A DNA stretch of 64,000 bases from Dyella_B nitratireducens (GCF_049532905.1 NZ_CP064032.1:4216001-4280000), one strand, 5' to 3'; counted from the stretch's first letter, positions 1 through 8,117 are shown. Notes: generated from the letters alone by a model not told the origin. Translations and numbers: made by a program.

Positions 1-745
1 GGCTGCCATCATCCAGGCGCACGCAATGGCGATACGCATCGTTGGGACGCAGTGCTTCGGCGCCTTCCATCCAATAGTCGTATTCCCTGCACAGTTGCGG
101 CAGCCACTCGATCGCTTCGCTCACGCCATGCTGCTCGAACAGCCCCACCATCAAGGCGAACACCGGCGGCTGCGAGCGACTCAGGTAATAGGTACGGTTG
201 CCGTTGGGAATGTGGCCATAGGCGTCGATCAAGTACGCAAAATTGTTCGCCATGTCATGGAGCAAATCGTGGCGCCCGCTTTCCGCCAGACCAAGCATGG
301 TGAAATACGAGTCCCAGTAATACAGCTCGGTGAAACGTCCGCCCGGTACCACGTAGCAATTTGGCAAAGGCAACAACGAAGACTTGTGGGGGTGCAGGTT
401 GGGATGCCGCGACAGCACGTCCCACAGGCCATCGATGTGTTCGCGCAATGATTGACCGGGCACGGACACATAGTGGCTGGCGTGTATCACAGGCACTTCG
501 AAGTGCTCATGGACGAAGGTGGCCAGATCGAAATCCGGCTGGCCGCGCTGTTCACGGTAGATCGCGAGAATATGTTCGGGCTCACCCACCGGTGCGCAGT
601 CGACGAAGGTCTTGCTGTCGGCAAACACGTGGGTCATTTGCACATCGACGAACAATTCCTGATAGCGGTCCGCTGGCGTCAGCGTATCGGCAGGCGCGAC
701 GCCGGCAGGTCTGATACGCGGGCTTGCAAGTGTTTGCTTGTTCAT
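1..745 (-). CDS. treF: Cytoplasmic alpha,alpha-trehalase, partial (C-terminus beyond window)
   Basis: Glycoside hydrolase family 37 enzyme that splits trehalose into two glucoses. About 248 residues are visible. Trehalase signature 1 (PGGRFTELYYWDSY) lies at residues 134-147, followed by the conserved stretches HIPNGNRTYY and SRSQPPVFALM. The N-terminus (MNKQTLASPRIRP) has no signal peptide, and the segment LTPADRYQELF matches the cytoplasmic TreF form rather than periplasmic TreA. The ATG at 745 is the first in-frame start before the conserved region. The reading frame stays open to base 1, so the gene continues outside the window. It lies downstream of, and on the same strand as, the methyltransferase-like gene, about 105 bases away. 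Confidence 0.93.
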   Translation of the reverse strand, partial: MNKQTLASPRIRPAGVAPADTLTPADRYQELFVDVQMTHVFADSKTFVDCAPVGEPEHILAIYREQRGQPDFDLATFVHEHFEVPVIHASHYVSVPGQSLREHIDGLWDVLSRHPNLHPHKSSLLPLPNCYVVPGGRFTELYYWDSYFTMLGLAESGRHDLLHDMANNFAYLIDAYGHIPNGNRTYYLSRSQPPVFALMVGLFEQHGVSEAIEWLPQLCREYDYWMEGAEALRPNDAYRHCVRLDDGS

Positions 746-850
746 CACCGGACTTTGCGTCGATGTGGCATCCGCCATGCAGACGAATCACCATTCAATG
801 ACGAAACGCTACGGATATAGCCGTGGAGCGAGGGTGAAGTTGCAAACGTG

Positions 851-1429
851 TCAAATCACCCAGGGCACGAGCGCTTTGACGTGCCGCATGTAGTTGCGAT
901 ATTGCTCGCCAAATAATTCGCACAGCCAGCATTCTTCAAGCCGTAACTTGCGCCAGAACGCAACGGCGAGCAGGACCACGCCGATAAGCGCGTGCCACTC
1001 GCCGATCGCAAGCGCCGTGCCGAAAAACGCCAGCAGCAAACCGGTGTAGATCGGATGCCGCACCAAGCTGTACGGCCCGCGCACGATCAGTTCGTGATCC
1101 TGCTTCAGCTGCACGATGCCGCTCCAGTTACGCCCCAATATCACGCGTGCCCAGCAGGCAAAGCCCAAACCCAGCACCGTCACGCCCAAACCCAGCCACG
1201 TTACCGACCATTGATCCGGTACGAAGCGTTGATTGAGCCATGTGCCATCCAGCGACGGGTATCGACGCAACATGAGCACGGCGAGGATCAGCCATAGCAC
1301 ATGCCTTCCCCAGCGTGAGCCGGTTGATTCGACACGTACGGCAGGTTTCACCCGCAGTGCACTGATGGCCCAATAGGCCAGCCATAGCACCCATGCAACA
1401 TTGATCCATTGCGCGGGCGAGCTCGGCAT
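851..1429 (-). CDS. Isoprenylcysteine carboxyl methyltransferase-like membrane protein
   Basis: 192-residue integral membrane protein with about five hydrophobic segments. The C-terminal half carries the ICMT/phospholipid methyltransferase signature: RGPYSLVRHPIYTG (residues about 118-131), then GEW, an EE pair, FGEQYRNY and a terminal LVPW. In the family these residues build a SAM pocket at the membrane face. Bacterial members usually have unknown substrates, so only the fold and SAM-dependent methylation are supported. It starts 6 bases after the YciI-like gene and is probably co-transcribed with it and the metallopeptidase gene. No good ribosome binding site is visible, which suggests translational coupling. 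Confidence 0.82.
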   Translation of the reverse strand: MPSSPAQWINVAWVLWLAYWAISALRVKPAVRVESTGSRWGRHVLWLILAVLMLRRYPSLDGTWLNQRFVPDQWSVTWLGLGVTVLGLGFACWARVILGRNWSGIVQLKQDHELIVRGPYSLVRHPIYTGLLLAFFGTALAIGEWHALIGVVLLAVAFWRKLRLEECWLCELFGEQYRNYMRHVKALVPWVI

Positions 1430-1435
1430 CGCGCG

Positions 1436-1738
1436 TTATGCCGGCGGCGGAAGTACGGCATGCATCGGGTGGATTTCGAAGCGGAATCCGCGCTCGGCTT
1501 TCATCACTGGATCGCCATCGACCAGCGGCTCCGGCGCCATGTCGTCGGGCAGCTGCATGACGAGAATGCCGTACGCTCCTGCGGGGTCCATCACGGGACC
1601 GAAGACGACGGCATAGCCTTTGCTCATTTGTTCGCGCCAGTAATCGGCATGCTCTTTCATCAGCGCCCGTTCCTCGGGCGTGATGTCGGCGGGGAAGGTG
1701 GCGCGCGGGCCATGCAATTTGCAGAAGAAGTGGCGCAT
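1436..1738 (-). CDS. YciI-like family protein
   Basis: 100-residue protein of the YCII/dimeric alpha-beta barrel fold. Recognisable stretches are MRHFFCKLHGPRATF at the N-terminus, YWREQMSKGYAVVFGPV in the middle and GFRFEIHPM near the end. The conserved His/Asp pair thought to form the active site of this family is present (HADYW, DPAG). The enzymatic role is unknown across the family. The start at 1738 is chosen over an upstream one because GAGGAAGG lies just before it and the longer version would run into the preceding gene. It lies between the metallopeptidase and methyltransferase-like genes, with gaps of 8 and 6 bases. Confidence 0.8.
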   Translation of the reverse strand: MRHFFCKLHGPRATFPADITPEERALMKEHADYWREQMSKGYAVVFGPVMDPAGAYGILVMQLPDDMAPEPLVDGDPVMKAERGFRFEIHPMHAVLPPPA

Positions 1739-1746
1739 GGCCTTCC

Positions 1747-2514
1747 TCAGTCGGCGACGTCGGCGATCAGGCGATCCAGTTCCGCTTTCAACAAGGCGCC
1801 GTTCTGGCGCAGCCAATCACGCTGTTCGCGCCAGTCTGGAAAGATCGATTCCACATGCGCCCAGAAACGCGGCGAGTGATTGCGCACTTTCAGATGGCAC
1901 AGCTCGTGCGCCAGCACGTAGCGCAACGCGGCGGGAGGTGCGAGGGCAAGCGCGAGATCCAGGTTGATGCGATCACGCGTATCCAGGCTGCCCCACAGGC
2001 TCTTCATCGGACGGATGCGCAATGCCGTCGGCGCCAACCCGAGTTGCGGGACATAACCGGCAAGCCAGCGCGACACGTCGCGGCGGATCTGCGTTTCGAA
2101 ATATGACGCCAGCAAGCCGCGCGCAACAGGTAACGCACGACTGTGCGGGCGCGGGATTTCCAGCGTGATGCCACCGTCATGGGCGACCACGCGCGGGTAG
2201 GCGCCTTCGGCCCAATCCAGCGCGGTTGCTTCGCCGCGGAACTGGAATTCGATCGGCGTGCCGACACGCAGTGGCGGCAACGGTTCGATCACAAGATTGA
2301 GTTCGCCGAGCTTCCGCTCCAGCCAGTCGGCGTTGTGACGCAAAAACGCATTGACCTGCGAGGGATGCGTACCCTGCGGGTAAGTGATGCGTGCACCCTT
2401 CGTCGATACCGTCAAGCGCAGCCGCCGCGCCCGTGGATGCGAAGCTTTGAGCACACGAATAGTGTTGCCGCTGGGTGTCGCCAGCTCCAGCCAGTCGCCG
2501 TCGAGATACGCCAT
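1747..2514 (-). CDS. YgjP/SprT-like zinc metallopeptidase (DUF45, M48-type motif)
   Basis: 255 residues. The catalytic zinc motif is clear: LAHELCHLKVRNHSPRFW near residue 200, giving HExxH plus a third His. This arrangement is typical of the DUF45/YgjP family, a gluzincin-like hydrolase found widely in bacteria and often beside restriction or housekeeping genes. The N-terminal 130 residues hold the usual beta-rich YgjP region. Substrate is not known. It heads a three-gene minus-strand cluster with the YciI-like and methyltransferase-like genes. The upstream 305 bases contain only an inverted repeat and a short hairpin. Confidence 0.85.
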   Translation of the reverse strand: MAYLDGDWLELATPSGNTIRVLKASHPRARRLRLTVSTKGARITYPQGTHPSQVNAFLRHNADWLERKLGELNLVIEPLPPLRVGTPIEFQFRGEATALDWAEGAYPRVVAHDGGITLEIPRPHSRALPVARGLLASYFETQIRRDVSRWLAGYVPQLGLAPTALRIRPMKSLWGSLDTRDRINLDLALALAPPAALRYVLAHELCHLKVRNHSPRFWAHVESIFPDWREQRDWLRQNGALLKAELDRLIADVAD

Positions 2515-2729
2515 GATTTAAGCCTTTCAATACTGCCCCCGAGGCCAACGGGGAGGGCCTGGGTACAGCCAGAATGTGGGGTGCCGGGGCTGCGCGCAAG
2601 GGCTTTTTTGACCCATCGGCAGGAAGCGCGATCTGGCGCGCGTCTCAGGGGGTGTGGGACGGTCTTTACCCGCCCTTCCCTTCGGGGTGAAGGGCCGGGG
2701 CTCGCCAGAAACTGCCGCCTCCTAGCCGC

Positions 2730-2803
2730 GTAGGTTGGGGTGCAAACCCCAGCATTGCTACCTCCAGAGGCGCGGCGACGTTGGGGTTTGCACCCCAACC
2801 TAC
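2730..2803. repeat. Dispersed palindromic repeat, 22-bp perfect arms
   Basis: Arms at 2730-2751 and 2782-2803 are exact reverse complements around a 30-base loop; the outer end reads GTAGGTTGGGGTGC. The same GTAGGTTGGG end recurs in the repeat at 6951-7030, so this is a repeat family. It lies between the convergently unrelated metallopeptidase gene and rdgC. The rest of the 305-base gap (2515-2729) holds a 7-bp hairpin GCCCTTC/GAAGGGC at 2672-2695 and nothing coding. Confidence 0.85.
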
Positions 2804-2819
2804 AAATCGGTGAGGTTGC

Positions 2820-3731
2820 TTACTCCGGCCGCGGCAACCCGAACCACTCTTCCAGCTTGCCCAGCAGCCGCTCCAGCTCCAGCGTCAGCAGTGCAAAGCG
2901 TGCATCCATTTCCGCAGCGGCGTCCTGCTGGCTATCCCCCAGCTCATCCACCACCGCATCGAGAAACTTCAGCTTGCGTACCACCAGATCTTCGCCAAGC
3001 ACGAAGCTGATGCGCTCATCGAATACGAGGCCAAGCTGGAATACCTGCTTGCCGTTACGCAGATGTTCCTTCACTTCTTCGGCATCGAGATCCTGACGGC
3101 GGCAGCGTGCGATCGCGCCCGTGGCAGTCGCCGGATCACGCAGTTCGCACTCGTCGCCCAGCACGAGGCCACCGGGCAGATTGCCGCTGGCGAGCCAGTC
3201 GGTCATCAGCACGCGCGGACCTTCTTCCGGTGCAAGCGGCACCGCGGGAAAACTGCCGAGCGCCTCGCGCACCTGTGTGAGCGCATTCTCGGCGCTCTTG
3301 CGGCTGCTGGTATCGAGCACCAGCCAGCCGTTCTTGCGATCGACATAGGCGGACATGCGCGAGCTGCGTACAAAAGCGCGCGGCAGCAACTCGGTCAGCA
3401 GATCTTCCTTGAGCCGCTTGCGCTCGCGTCCGCCAACTTTGCGGCCTTCTTCGTCAGCGATCTTCTGCACCTTGCGCTGCAGTTCATCGTTCACCACGGC
3501 AGAAGGCAGCAGCTTTTCTTCGCTACCGACAGTGACGAGCGTGCACGCCTTCACCACGTGCGTCATCGGTGCATCGTCGCCACGGCCGACGGGCGGTACG
3601 AAACCGCGCGTCCCCATTTCCAGCGGGCCACAGGGGCGCAAGCGATGATCGTTCAACGCTTCATCGAGGCGGGCCAGGTCTTCGGCAACGGAGGGGGAAA
3701 AGCGGAACAGCGTGAGGTTGCGGAAAAACAT
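2820..3731 (-). CDS. rdgC: Recombination-associated protein RdgC
   Basis: 303 residues, the normal RdgC length. RdgC forms a ring-shaped dimer that binds double-stranded DNA and restrains RecA loading. The family start MFFRNLTLFRF is intact, as are the RGFVPP region, LLPRAF and the C-terminal VFDERISFVLGEDLVVRKLKF stretch split across the last third. The ATG at 3731 is chosen because it gives this canonical N-terminus; an in-frame upstream extension would read through palindromic repeat DNA. Single gene, minus strand, with repeats on both sides. Confidence 0.95.
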   Translation of the reverse strand: MFFRNLTLFRFSPSVAEDLARLDEALNDHRLRPCGPLEMGTRGFVPPVGRGDDAPMTHVVKACTLVTVGSEEKLLPSAVVNDELQRKVQKIADEEGRKVGGRERKRLKEDLLTELLPRAFVRSSRMSAYVDRKNGWLVLDTSSRKSAENALTQVREALGSFPAVPLAPEEGPRVLMTDWLASGNLPGGLVLGDECELRDPATATGAIARCRRQDLDAEEVKEHLRNGKQVFQLGLVFDERISFVLGEDLVVRKLKFLDAVVDELGDSQQDAAAEMDARFALLTLELERLLGKLEEWFGLPRPE

Positions 3732-3739
3732 GCGTTGGT

Positions 3740-3875
3740 CCGATAGATATGCCCCTCCCCCTGCTTGCAGGGAGAGGTTGGGAGGGGGTTGTTGGGACTT
3801 GCCGCAAGCGTGGGGGCTACAACACCCCACTCCAACCCTCCCCTGCTACACGAAGGGGAGGGAGCGGCTATCGGC
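3740..3875. repeat. Composite GC-rich palindromic repeat
   Basis: A pair of related hairpins in tandem. The first centres on CCCTGCTTGCAGGG near 3757-3770. The second has perfect 9-bp arms CCCTCCCCT (3836-3844) and AGGGGAGGG (3854-3862). The intervening sequence GGTTGGGAGGGG is roughly mirrored by CCCCACTCCAACC. This fits the short intergenic repeats common in Xanthomonadales. It fills the whole gap between tyrB and rdgC, which read in the same direction, so it may also shape the transcript end. Confidence 0.7.
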
Positions 3876-3885
3876 ACGACTGAGC

Positions 3886-5085
3886 TCAGCGAATCACCGC
3901 AGCGACTGCCGCAACCACGTTGTCGAGGTTGTTGCGGTTCAACGCCGCCACACAGATGCGGCCGGTACCGATCGCATAGATCGCGTGCTCTTCGCGCAAA
4001 CGGTCCACCTGCGCCTTGCTGAGCCCCGAGTACGAGAACATGCCGGCCTGCTTCTGGATGAAACCGAACTGCGGCGCACCGTTCGCAGCGAGCTTATCCA
4101 CCATGCCAGCACGCATCGCATGGATGCGCTCGCGCATTTCGGTGAGCTCCTGCTCCCACAGCGCACGCAATTCGGCACTGTTGAGCACGCCGGCCACCAA
4201 CGCGCCACCGTGCGTGGACGGGCTGGAGTAGATGGAGCGGATGATGCGCTTGACCAGCGACTGCACGCGCAGCGCTTCTTCACGCGTCGCACCAACCACC
4301 GACAGCGCACCCACGCGCTCGCCATACAGCGAGAACGACTTGGAGTACGAGTTCGCGACCACAAAGGTATCGATGCCTGATTCGGCAAACAAACGCACCG
4401 CCGCGGCATCCGCATCGATGCCCTTGTCGAAACCCTGGTAAGCCATGTCGATAAAGGGCAGCAGATTGCGATCCTTCACCAGCGCCACGACCTGCTTCCA
4501 CTGCTCGAACGACAGATCCACGCCAGTGGGGTTGTGGCAGCAGGCGTGCAGCAGCACTACGGTGCCCGGCTCCAACTTGTTCAGATCCGCCAGCATGCCG
4601 GCGAAATCCAGGCCGTTGGTGGCGGCGTCGTAATAGGCGTAATCCACCACGTCGAAACCGGCCGCGTTGAACACCACGCGATGGTTTTCCCAGCTCGGAC
4701 TGCTGATCGCCACCTTGGCGTTGGGGAGTGCCTTCCTCAGCAGCTCCGCACCCACGCGCAGGGCGCCGCTGCCGCCGATGGTCTGCGAGGTGGCTACACG
4801 GCCAGCCGCCAGCAACGGCGACTCCGGACCGAACACCAGTTTCTGCGTGGCCTGCGTGTAGGCCGGCAAGCCGTCGATGGGCAGATAGCCGCGCGGCAGC
4901 GATTCCTTCGCCAGCGCCTCCTCCACCTGACGCACCGCGCGCAGCACGGGGATGCGGCCGGTTTCGTCGTAATAAATGCCCACGCCCAGATTGACTTTGC
5001 CGGGACGCGAATCGGCCACGAAAGCTTCGGTGAGGCCCAGGATCGGATCGCCTGGGGTCATTTCTACGGATGCGAAATGGGACAC
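3886..5085 (-). CDS. tyrB: Aromatic amino acid aminotransferase (TyrB/AspC family)
   Basis: 399-residue PLP-dependent class I aminotransferase that interconverts aromatic amino acids (also aspartate) and their 2-oxo acids. Seen: GVGIYYDETG near residue 36, HNPTGVD near 190, and the PLP lysine motif NSYSKSFSLYGERVG near 245-259. The C-terminal Arg that binds the alpha-carboxylate lies in GRICVAALN. The start is GTG at 5085, directly before SHFASVEMTPGDPILGL, the usual family N-terminus. A MetJ-like box lies 35 bases upstream. AspC and TyrB cannot be fully separated from sequence alone; the N-terminus and length favour TyrB-type as named in Xanthomonadales. Confidence 0.9.
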   Translation of the reverse strand: MSHFASVEMTPGDPILGLTEAFVADSRPGKVNLGVGIYYDETGRIPVLRAVRQVEEALAKESLPRGYLPIDGLPAYTQATQKLVFGPESPLLAAGRVATSQTIGGSGALRVGAELLRKALPNAKVAISSPSWENHRVVFNAAGFDVVDYAYYDAATNGLDFAGMLADLNKLEPGTVVLLHACCHNPTGVDLSFEQWKQVVALVKDRNLLPFIDMAYQGFDKGIDADAAAVRLFAESGIDTFVVANSYSKSFSLYGERVGALSVVGATREEALRVQSLVKRIIRSIYSSPSTHGGALVAGVLNSAELRALWEQELTEMRERIHAMRAGMVDKLAANGAPQFGFIQKQAGMFSYSGLSKAQVDRLREEHAIYAIGTGRICVAALNRNNLDNVVAAVAAVIR

Positions 5086-5119
5086 GGGTCTACTCGACTA
5101 CAAAAATGAGGAAAGGGAT

Positions 5120-5139
5120 ATGGACGTCCAAACGTCCGC
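5120..5139. promoter_or_regulatory. MetJ-like tandem box upstream of tyrB
   Basis: ATGGACGTCCAAACGTCCGC. It contains two adjacent 8-mers, GGACGTCC and AAACGTCC, each matching the MetJ consensus AGACGTCT at six of eight positions. It sits in the 59-base gap between ttcA and tyrB, 35 bases from the tyrB start. TyrB-type enzymes can make the last step of methionine salvage, which would fit. Whether this organism has MetJ cannot be seen here. Confidence 0.45.
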
Positions 5140-5144
5140 CTGAG

Positions 5145-6023
5145 CTAGTTGCTATCGCCTTCGGTTCCCGCCAGCCAGCCATGCGCGTCGGCGCGTTTGG
5201 CGCCGTCACGCGAACCCAGCGAAGCGAAATCGAACAGCTTGCGATCCGCCAATTGCGAGGGCGACACGTTGCCCAGTGCACGAAACATGGTTTCGCTGCG
5301 CCCAGGAAACTGACGCTCCCAATCCTGCAACATGCGGCCGACCGCCTTGCGCTGCAAATTCTCCTGCGAACCGCAGAGATTACAGGGAATGATCGGAAAC
5401 TGCTTGTGTTCGGCATATTCGGCGATGTCGCTTTCCTTGCAGTACGCCAACGGACGGATCACTACGTGGCGACCGTCGTCCGAGCGCAGCTTGGGTGGCA
5501 TCGCCTTGAGATTGGCCTGATGGAACAGGTTGAGGAAGAACGTGGCGAGAATATCGTCGCGATGATGACCAAGCGCGATCTTGGTAACGCCGTTCTGCGC
5601 CGCCCAGCTATATAGCGCTCCGCGGCGCAGGCGTGAGCACAGACTGCACATGGTCTTGCCTTCCGGAATCACCCGGGTGACCGTGCTGTAGGTGTCCTGC
5701 TCGATGATGTGGAACGGCACGCCACGCTCAGCCAGATACTGCGGCAGCACGTGTTCCGGGAAGCCCGGCTGCTTCTGGTCCAGATTCACCGCGATCAGCT
5801 CGAAGCGCACCGGCGCCTTGGCCTGCAGCGACAGCAGGATGTCGAGCATGGTGTAGGAGTCCTTGCCGCCGGACAGGCACACCATCACTTTGTCGCCGTC
5901 TTCGATCATGTTGAAGTCGGCAATGGCTTGGCCGACTTGATGGCGCAGGCGCTTGGCCAGCTTGGCAGCCTCATAGGCCTGCTTGCGGGCAAGATCGGGA
6001 ACAGCCTCGGGATGGGCGGACAT
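5145..6023 (-). CDS. ttcA: tRNA 2-thiocytidine(32) synthetase TtcA
   Basis: 292 residues. TtcA installs the 2-thio group on cytidine 32 of tRNAs, using ATP and a [4Fe-4S] cluster. The PP-loop SGGKDSYTML lies near residue 50. Two CxxC pairs typical of TtcA are visible, CSLCSRLRRG near 130 and CNLCGSQ near 215. The conserved GHHRDD motif lies between them. The ATG at 6023 is chosen; a GTG three codons upstream is possible. It reads towards tyrB with only 59 bases between, so the two may share a transcript, although the MetJ-like box suggests tyrB also has its own promoter. Confidence 0.93.
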   Translation of the reverse strand: MSAHPEAVPDLARKQAYEAAKLAKRLRHQVGQAIADFNMIEDGDKVMVCLSGGKDSYTMLDILLSLQAKAPVRFELIAVNLDQKQPGFPEHVLPQYLAERGVPFHIIEQDTYSTVTRVIPEGKTMCSLCSRLRRGALYSWAAQNGVTKIALGHHRDDILATFFLNLFHQANLKAMPPKLRSDDGRHVVIRPLAYCKESDIAEYAEHKQFPIIPCNLCGSQENLQRKAVGRMLQDWERQFPGRSETMFRALGNVSPSQLADRKLFDFASLGSRDGAKRADAHGWLAGTEGDSN

Positions 6024-6132
6024 GGGCGGCACAGGGATACGGCGGGCAGACGCGTATTGTACCCATCCTGCCGGTCATATCCGGGCGCGCTACAATTGCA
6101 GCTTCTTTCGCCGCCGCCCGTGCAACGCCGCC

Positions 6133-6339
6133 ATGCAGGCCCAGGACCCCGCCCAGATCGCCCATCTGCTGGCCGAATTGCGCCAGGAACACCGCGACCT
6201 GGACGTGGCCATCCAGCAAATGTCCAACTCGATCGGCTGCGATGAGCTGCAGATCACCCGCATGAAGAAGCGCAAGCTGTTGCTGAAGGACGCCATTGCG
6301 CGACTGGAAAGCAAGCTCATTCCCGATCTGGACGCCTGA
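6133..6339 (+). CDS. DUF465/YdcH-like small coiled-coil protein
   Basis: 68 residues, nearly all charged helix (LLAELRQEHRDLDVAIQQM then ITRMKKRKLLLKDAIARLE). This matches the YdcH/DUF465 family of short coiled-coil proteins, whose role is unknown; SlyX-like proteins are similar in form. The ATG at 6133 gives the family length, and the longer in-frame version would start inside ttcA's promoter region. Its stop codon overlaps the ATG of the acetyltransferase gene (TGATG), so the two are translationally coupled. It diverges from ttcA. Confidence 0.8.
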   Translation: MQAQDPAQIAHLLAELRQEHRDLDVAIQQMSNSIGCDELQITRMKKRKLLLKDAIARLESKLIPDLDA

Positions 6340-6935
6340 TGAACCTCGCCACGACGACGCTCCAGGACGATCACGTCCTGCTCGAGCCTCTCGCCCTGCT
6401 CCACGCACCCGACCTCGAAGCCGCGGCGGCGGACGGTGAGTTGTGGAACCTGTGGTTCACCAGTGCGCCGGCGCCGGGCGGGGCCAAGGCGTATATCGAA
6501 AAGGCGCTCGCCGGCCTGGTGGCCAATGCCATGCTGCCGTTTGCGGTGCGCGAGAAGACCAGTGGCCAGATCATCGGCACCACCCGCTTCTACGACTTCG
6601 CACCGGAGCTGCCGCGCATCGCGATCGGCTACACCTGGTACGCGAAGCGCTGGCAGAAGAGCCATCTCAACACCGCCTGCAAGCGCCTGCTACTGAAGCA
6701 CGCCTTCGAGGCGCTTGGCTGCGTGGCGGTGGAATTCCATACCGATGGCCGAAATCAGGATTCGCAACGGGCCATCGAGCGCCTGGGTGCGCACAAGGAT
6801 GGTGTCTTGCGTGCCCATAAGCGCCGGCCGGATGGCACGCTGCGTGACACGGTGTGTTACTCCATCATTGCCAGCGAATGGCCCGATGTGCAGCGCTGGC
6901 TGGATATGCGGTTAGCGCGGTTGAGCGCACAGTAA
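6339..6935 (+). CDS. GNAT family N-acetyltransferase (RimJ/RimL type)
   Basis: 198 residues. The order of elements is that of the GNAT_3 (RimL-like) group: N-terminal LEPLALLHAPDLEAAA, central IGTTRFYDF, then RIAIGYTWYAKRWQKSHLNTA around the acetyl-CoA site, and CVAVEFHTDGRNQDSQRAIERLGA. Such enzymes acetylate ribosomal proteins, amino acids or small amines; the substrate here cannot be told. It is coupled to the DUF465 gene by a 1-base overlap. A long inverted repeat begins 15 bases after its stop and may end the transcript. Confidence 0.85.
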   Translation: MNLATTTLQDDHVLLEPLALLHAPDLEAAAADGELWNLWFTSAPAPGGAKAYIEKALAGLVANAMLPFAVREKTSGQIIGTTRFYDFAPELPRIAIGYTWYAKRWQKSHLNTACKRLLLKHAFEALGCVAVEFHTDGRNQDSQRAIERLGAHKDGVLRAHKRRPDGTLRDTVCYSIIASEWPDVQRWLDMRLARLSAQ

Positions 6936-6950
6936 AACTGAATGCGGCAA

Positions 6951-7030
6951 CCGTAGGTTGGGTTAGCGCAGCGTAACCCAACATTTCTGGCGGCATTTGT
7001 TGGGTTACGCTGCGCTAACCCAACCTACGG
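6951..7030. repeat. Dispersed palindromic repeat, 33-bp perfect arms
   Basis: Arms 6951-6983 and 6998-7030 are perfect reverse complements around a 14-base loop. The outer end reads CCGTAGGTTGGGTTAGCGC. It shares GTAGGTTGGG with the repeat at 2730-2803. The element fills the gap between the convergent acetyltransferase and SDR genes, a typical place for REP/REPIN-like elements that also act as transcript ends. Confidence 0.88.
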
Positions 7031-7042
7031 AACGCAGGACGT

Positions 7043-7786
7043 TCAGGCACTGAACCCGCCATCAATCATCAGATTGGCCCCGGTGACAAACCCTGCCTCC
7101 GGGCTTGCGACATACGCCACCATGCCTGCGATCTCGTCCGCTTCGGCATGACGCGGCAGCGCCATCATGCCGTGGAGCTCCTTCGCAAAATCGCCTTCTT
7201 CGGGATTCATGTCGGTGTTGACCGGGCCGGGCTGCACGTTGTTGACCGTGATGCCGCGCGGCCCAAGATCGCGCGCCATGCCTTGCACGAGACCCTTGAG
7301 GGCGGATTTGCTCATCGCATAGACGGCGCCACCGGAAAACGGCATGCGGTCGGCGTTGGTGCTGCCGATATTGATGATTCTTCCGCCTGCGCCCATGTGC
7401 GGCAGCACCGCCTGGCTCGCGACGAACACCGCCCTCACGTTCACGTCGACCGTCTGGTCGAAATCTTCCAGCGACAACGTATCGATGGGGCCAAACTTCA
7501 GCACGCCTGCGTTGTTGATCAGGATGTCGATCTTGCCGAAGTGGCTTGCCGCTTGATGGATCGCCTGTTTCAGTGCAGCGGCATCGCCTGCATCGGATTG
7601 GATCGCCAAGGCCTGCCCGCCCGCCTCCTTGATGCTGGCCGCCAGCGCTGTCGCCTGGTCGATCGAGCCCCGATAGGTGAATGCAACCACCGCGCCTTCG
7701 CGTGCAAGGCGGCGCACGATGGCCGCGCCGATGCCGCGGGCGCCCCCGGTCACGAAGGCCACTTTGTTTTTGAGATTCGTTGCCAT
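7043..7786 (-). CDS. SDR family oxidoreductase (FabG-like)
   Basis: 247-residue classical short-chain dehydrogenase. Seen: the Rossmann motif TGGARGIG near residue 14, NNAG near 90, the catalytic Ser in IINIGS and the YAMSK motif (Tyr and Lys) near 155, and the family C-terminus TGANLMIDGGFSA. These show an NAD(P)(H)-dependent alcohol/ketone reductase. FabG-type 3-oxoacyl-ACP reductase and related sugar or antibiotic-type reductases look alike, so the substrate is open. The ATG at 7786 follows GGAGCGAACC, a fair ribosome binding site; a longer form to 7873 lacks one. Confidence 0.88.
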   Translation of the reverse strand: MATNLKNKVAFVTGGARGIGAAIVRRLAREGAVVAFTYRGSIDQATALAASIKEAGGQALAIQSDAGDAAALKQAIHQAASHFGKIDILINNAGVLKFGPIDTLSLEDFDQTVDVNVRAVFVASQAVLPHMGAGGRIINIGSTNADRMPFSGGAVYAMSKSALKGLVQGMARDLGPRGITVNNVQPGPVNTDMNPEEGDFAKELHGMMALPRHAEADEIAGMVAYVASPEAGFVTGANLMIDGGFSA

Positions 7787-8117
7787 GGTTCGCTCCGTCG
7801 ATGTGGGAGAGGGGAGCATATAGGCAACGGATTGATGCTCAGGTAGGCAAAATTCGCGCCGATCCGTGTCCATCGCCGGTATCCGATGAAAGCTTCGTGC
7901 CTGCCTGAATCCTTCATCGTGACGCCGATAGCGATGTAGCGAGATCGCTTCGCTGCCTTCTTATGCCGATAAATGCGCTTCGCATTTTAGTTTCCAATGC
8001 AACAACTCTTGGTTGCGCATGAAACCAAACGCGGCGCGAGTGCTTGATACATATGGACGTTTAGCCATCCATACACGCGCGAATCGACAATTTGGAAAAT
8101 TTCTCATAAAAAAATAG
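7787..8117. other. Intergenic region between SDR gene and leu-ilv operon
   Basis: No coding signal is convincing here. The region should hold the SDR promoter (minus strand) and upstream control sites of the leu-ilv operon. The stretch just before the operon's -35 box (about 8090-8117) is AT-rich and could be an UP element. One shared motif is listed separately at 8053-8072. Confidence 0.6.
8053..8072. promoter_or_regulatory. 20-bp intergenic motif upstream of leu-ilv promoter
   Basis: ATGGACGTTTAGCCATCCAT, 45 bases upstream of the -35 box. It is 17/20 identical to the site at 21429-21448, and about 15/20 to the reverse complement of the MetJ-like box at 5120-5139. The first 8-mer GGACGTTT matches the MetJ half-site at six of eight positions. 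A regulator-binding site is inferred only from recurrence and position. Confidence 0.35.

Noticed and set aside
2640..2700. Similarity between 2650-2695 and 39688-39726 (GGGGTG...CGGTCTTTA)
   Set aside because: The match is short and gapped; it may be two old copies of one repeat but is too weak to call.
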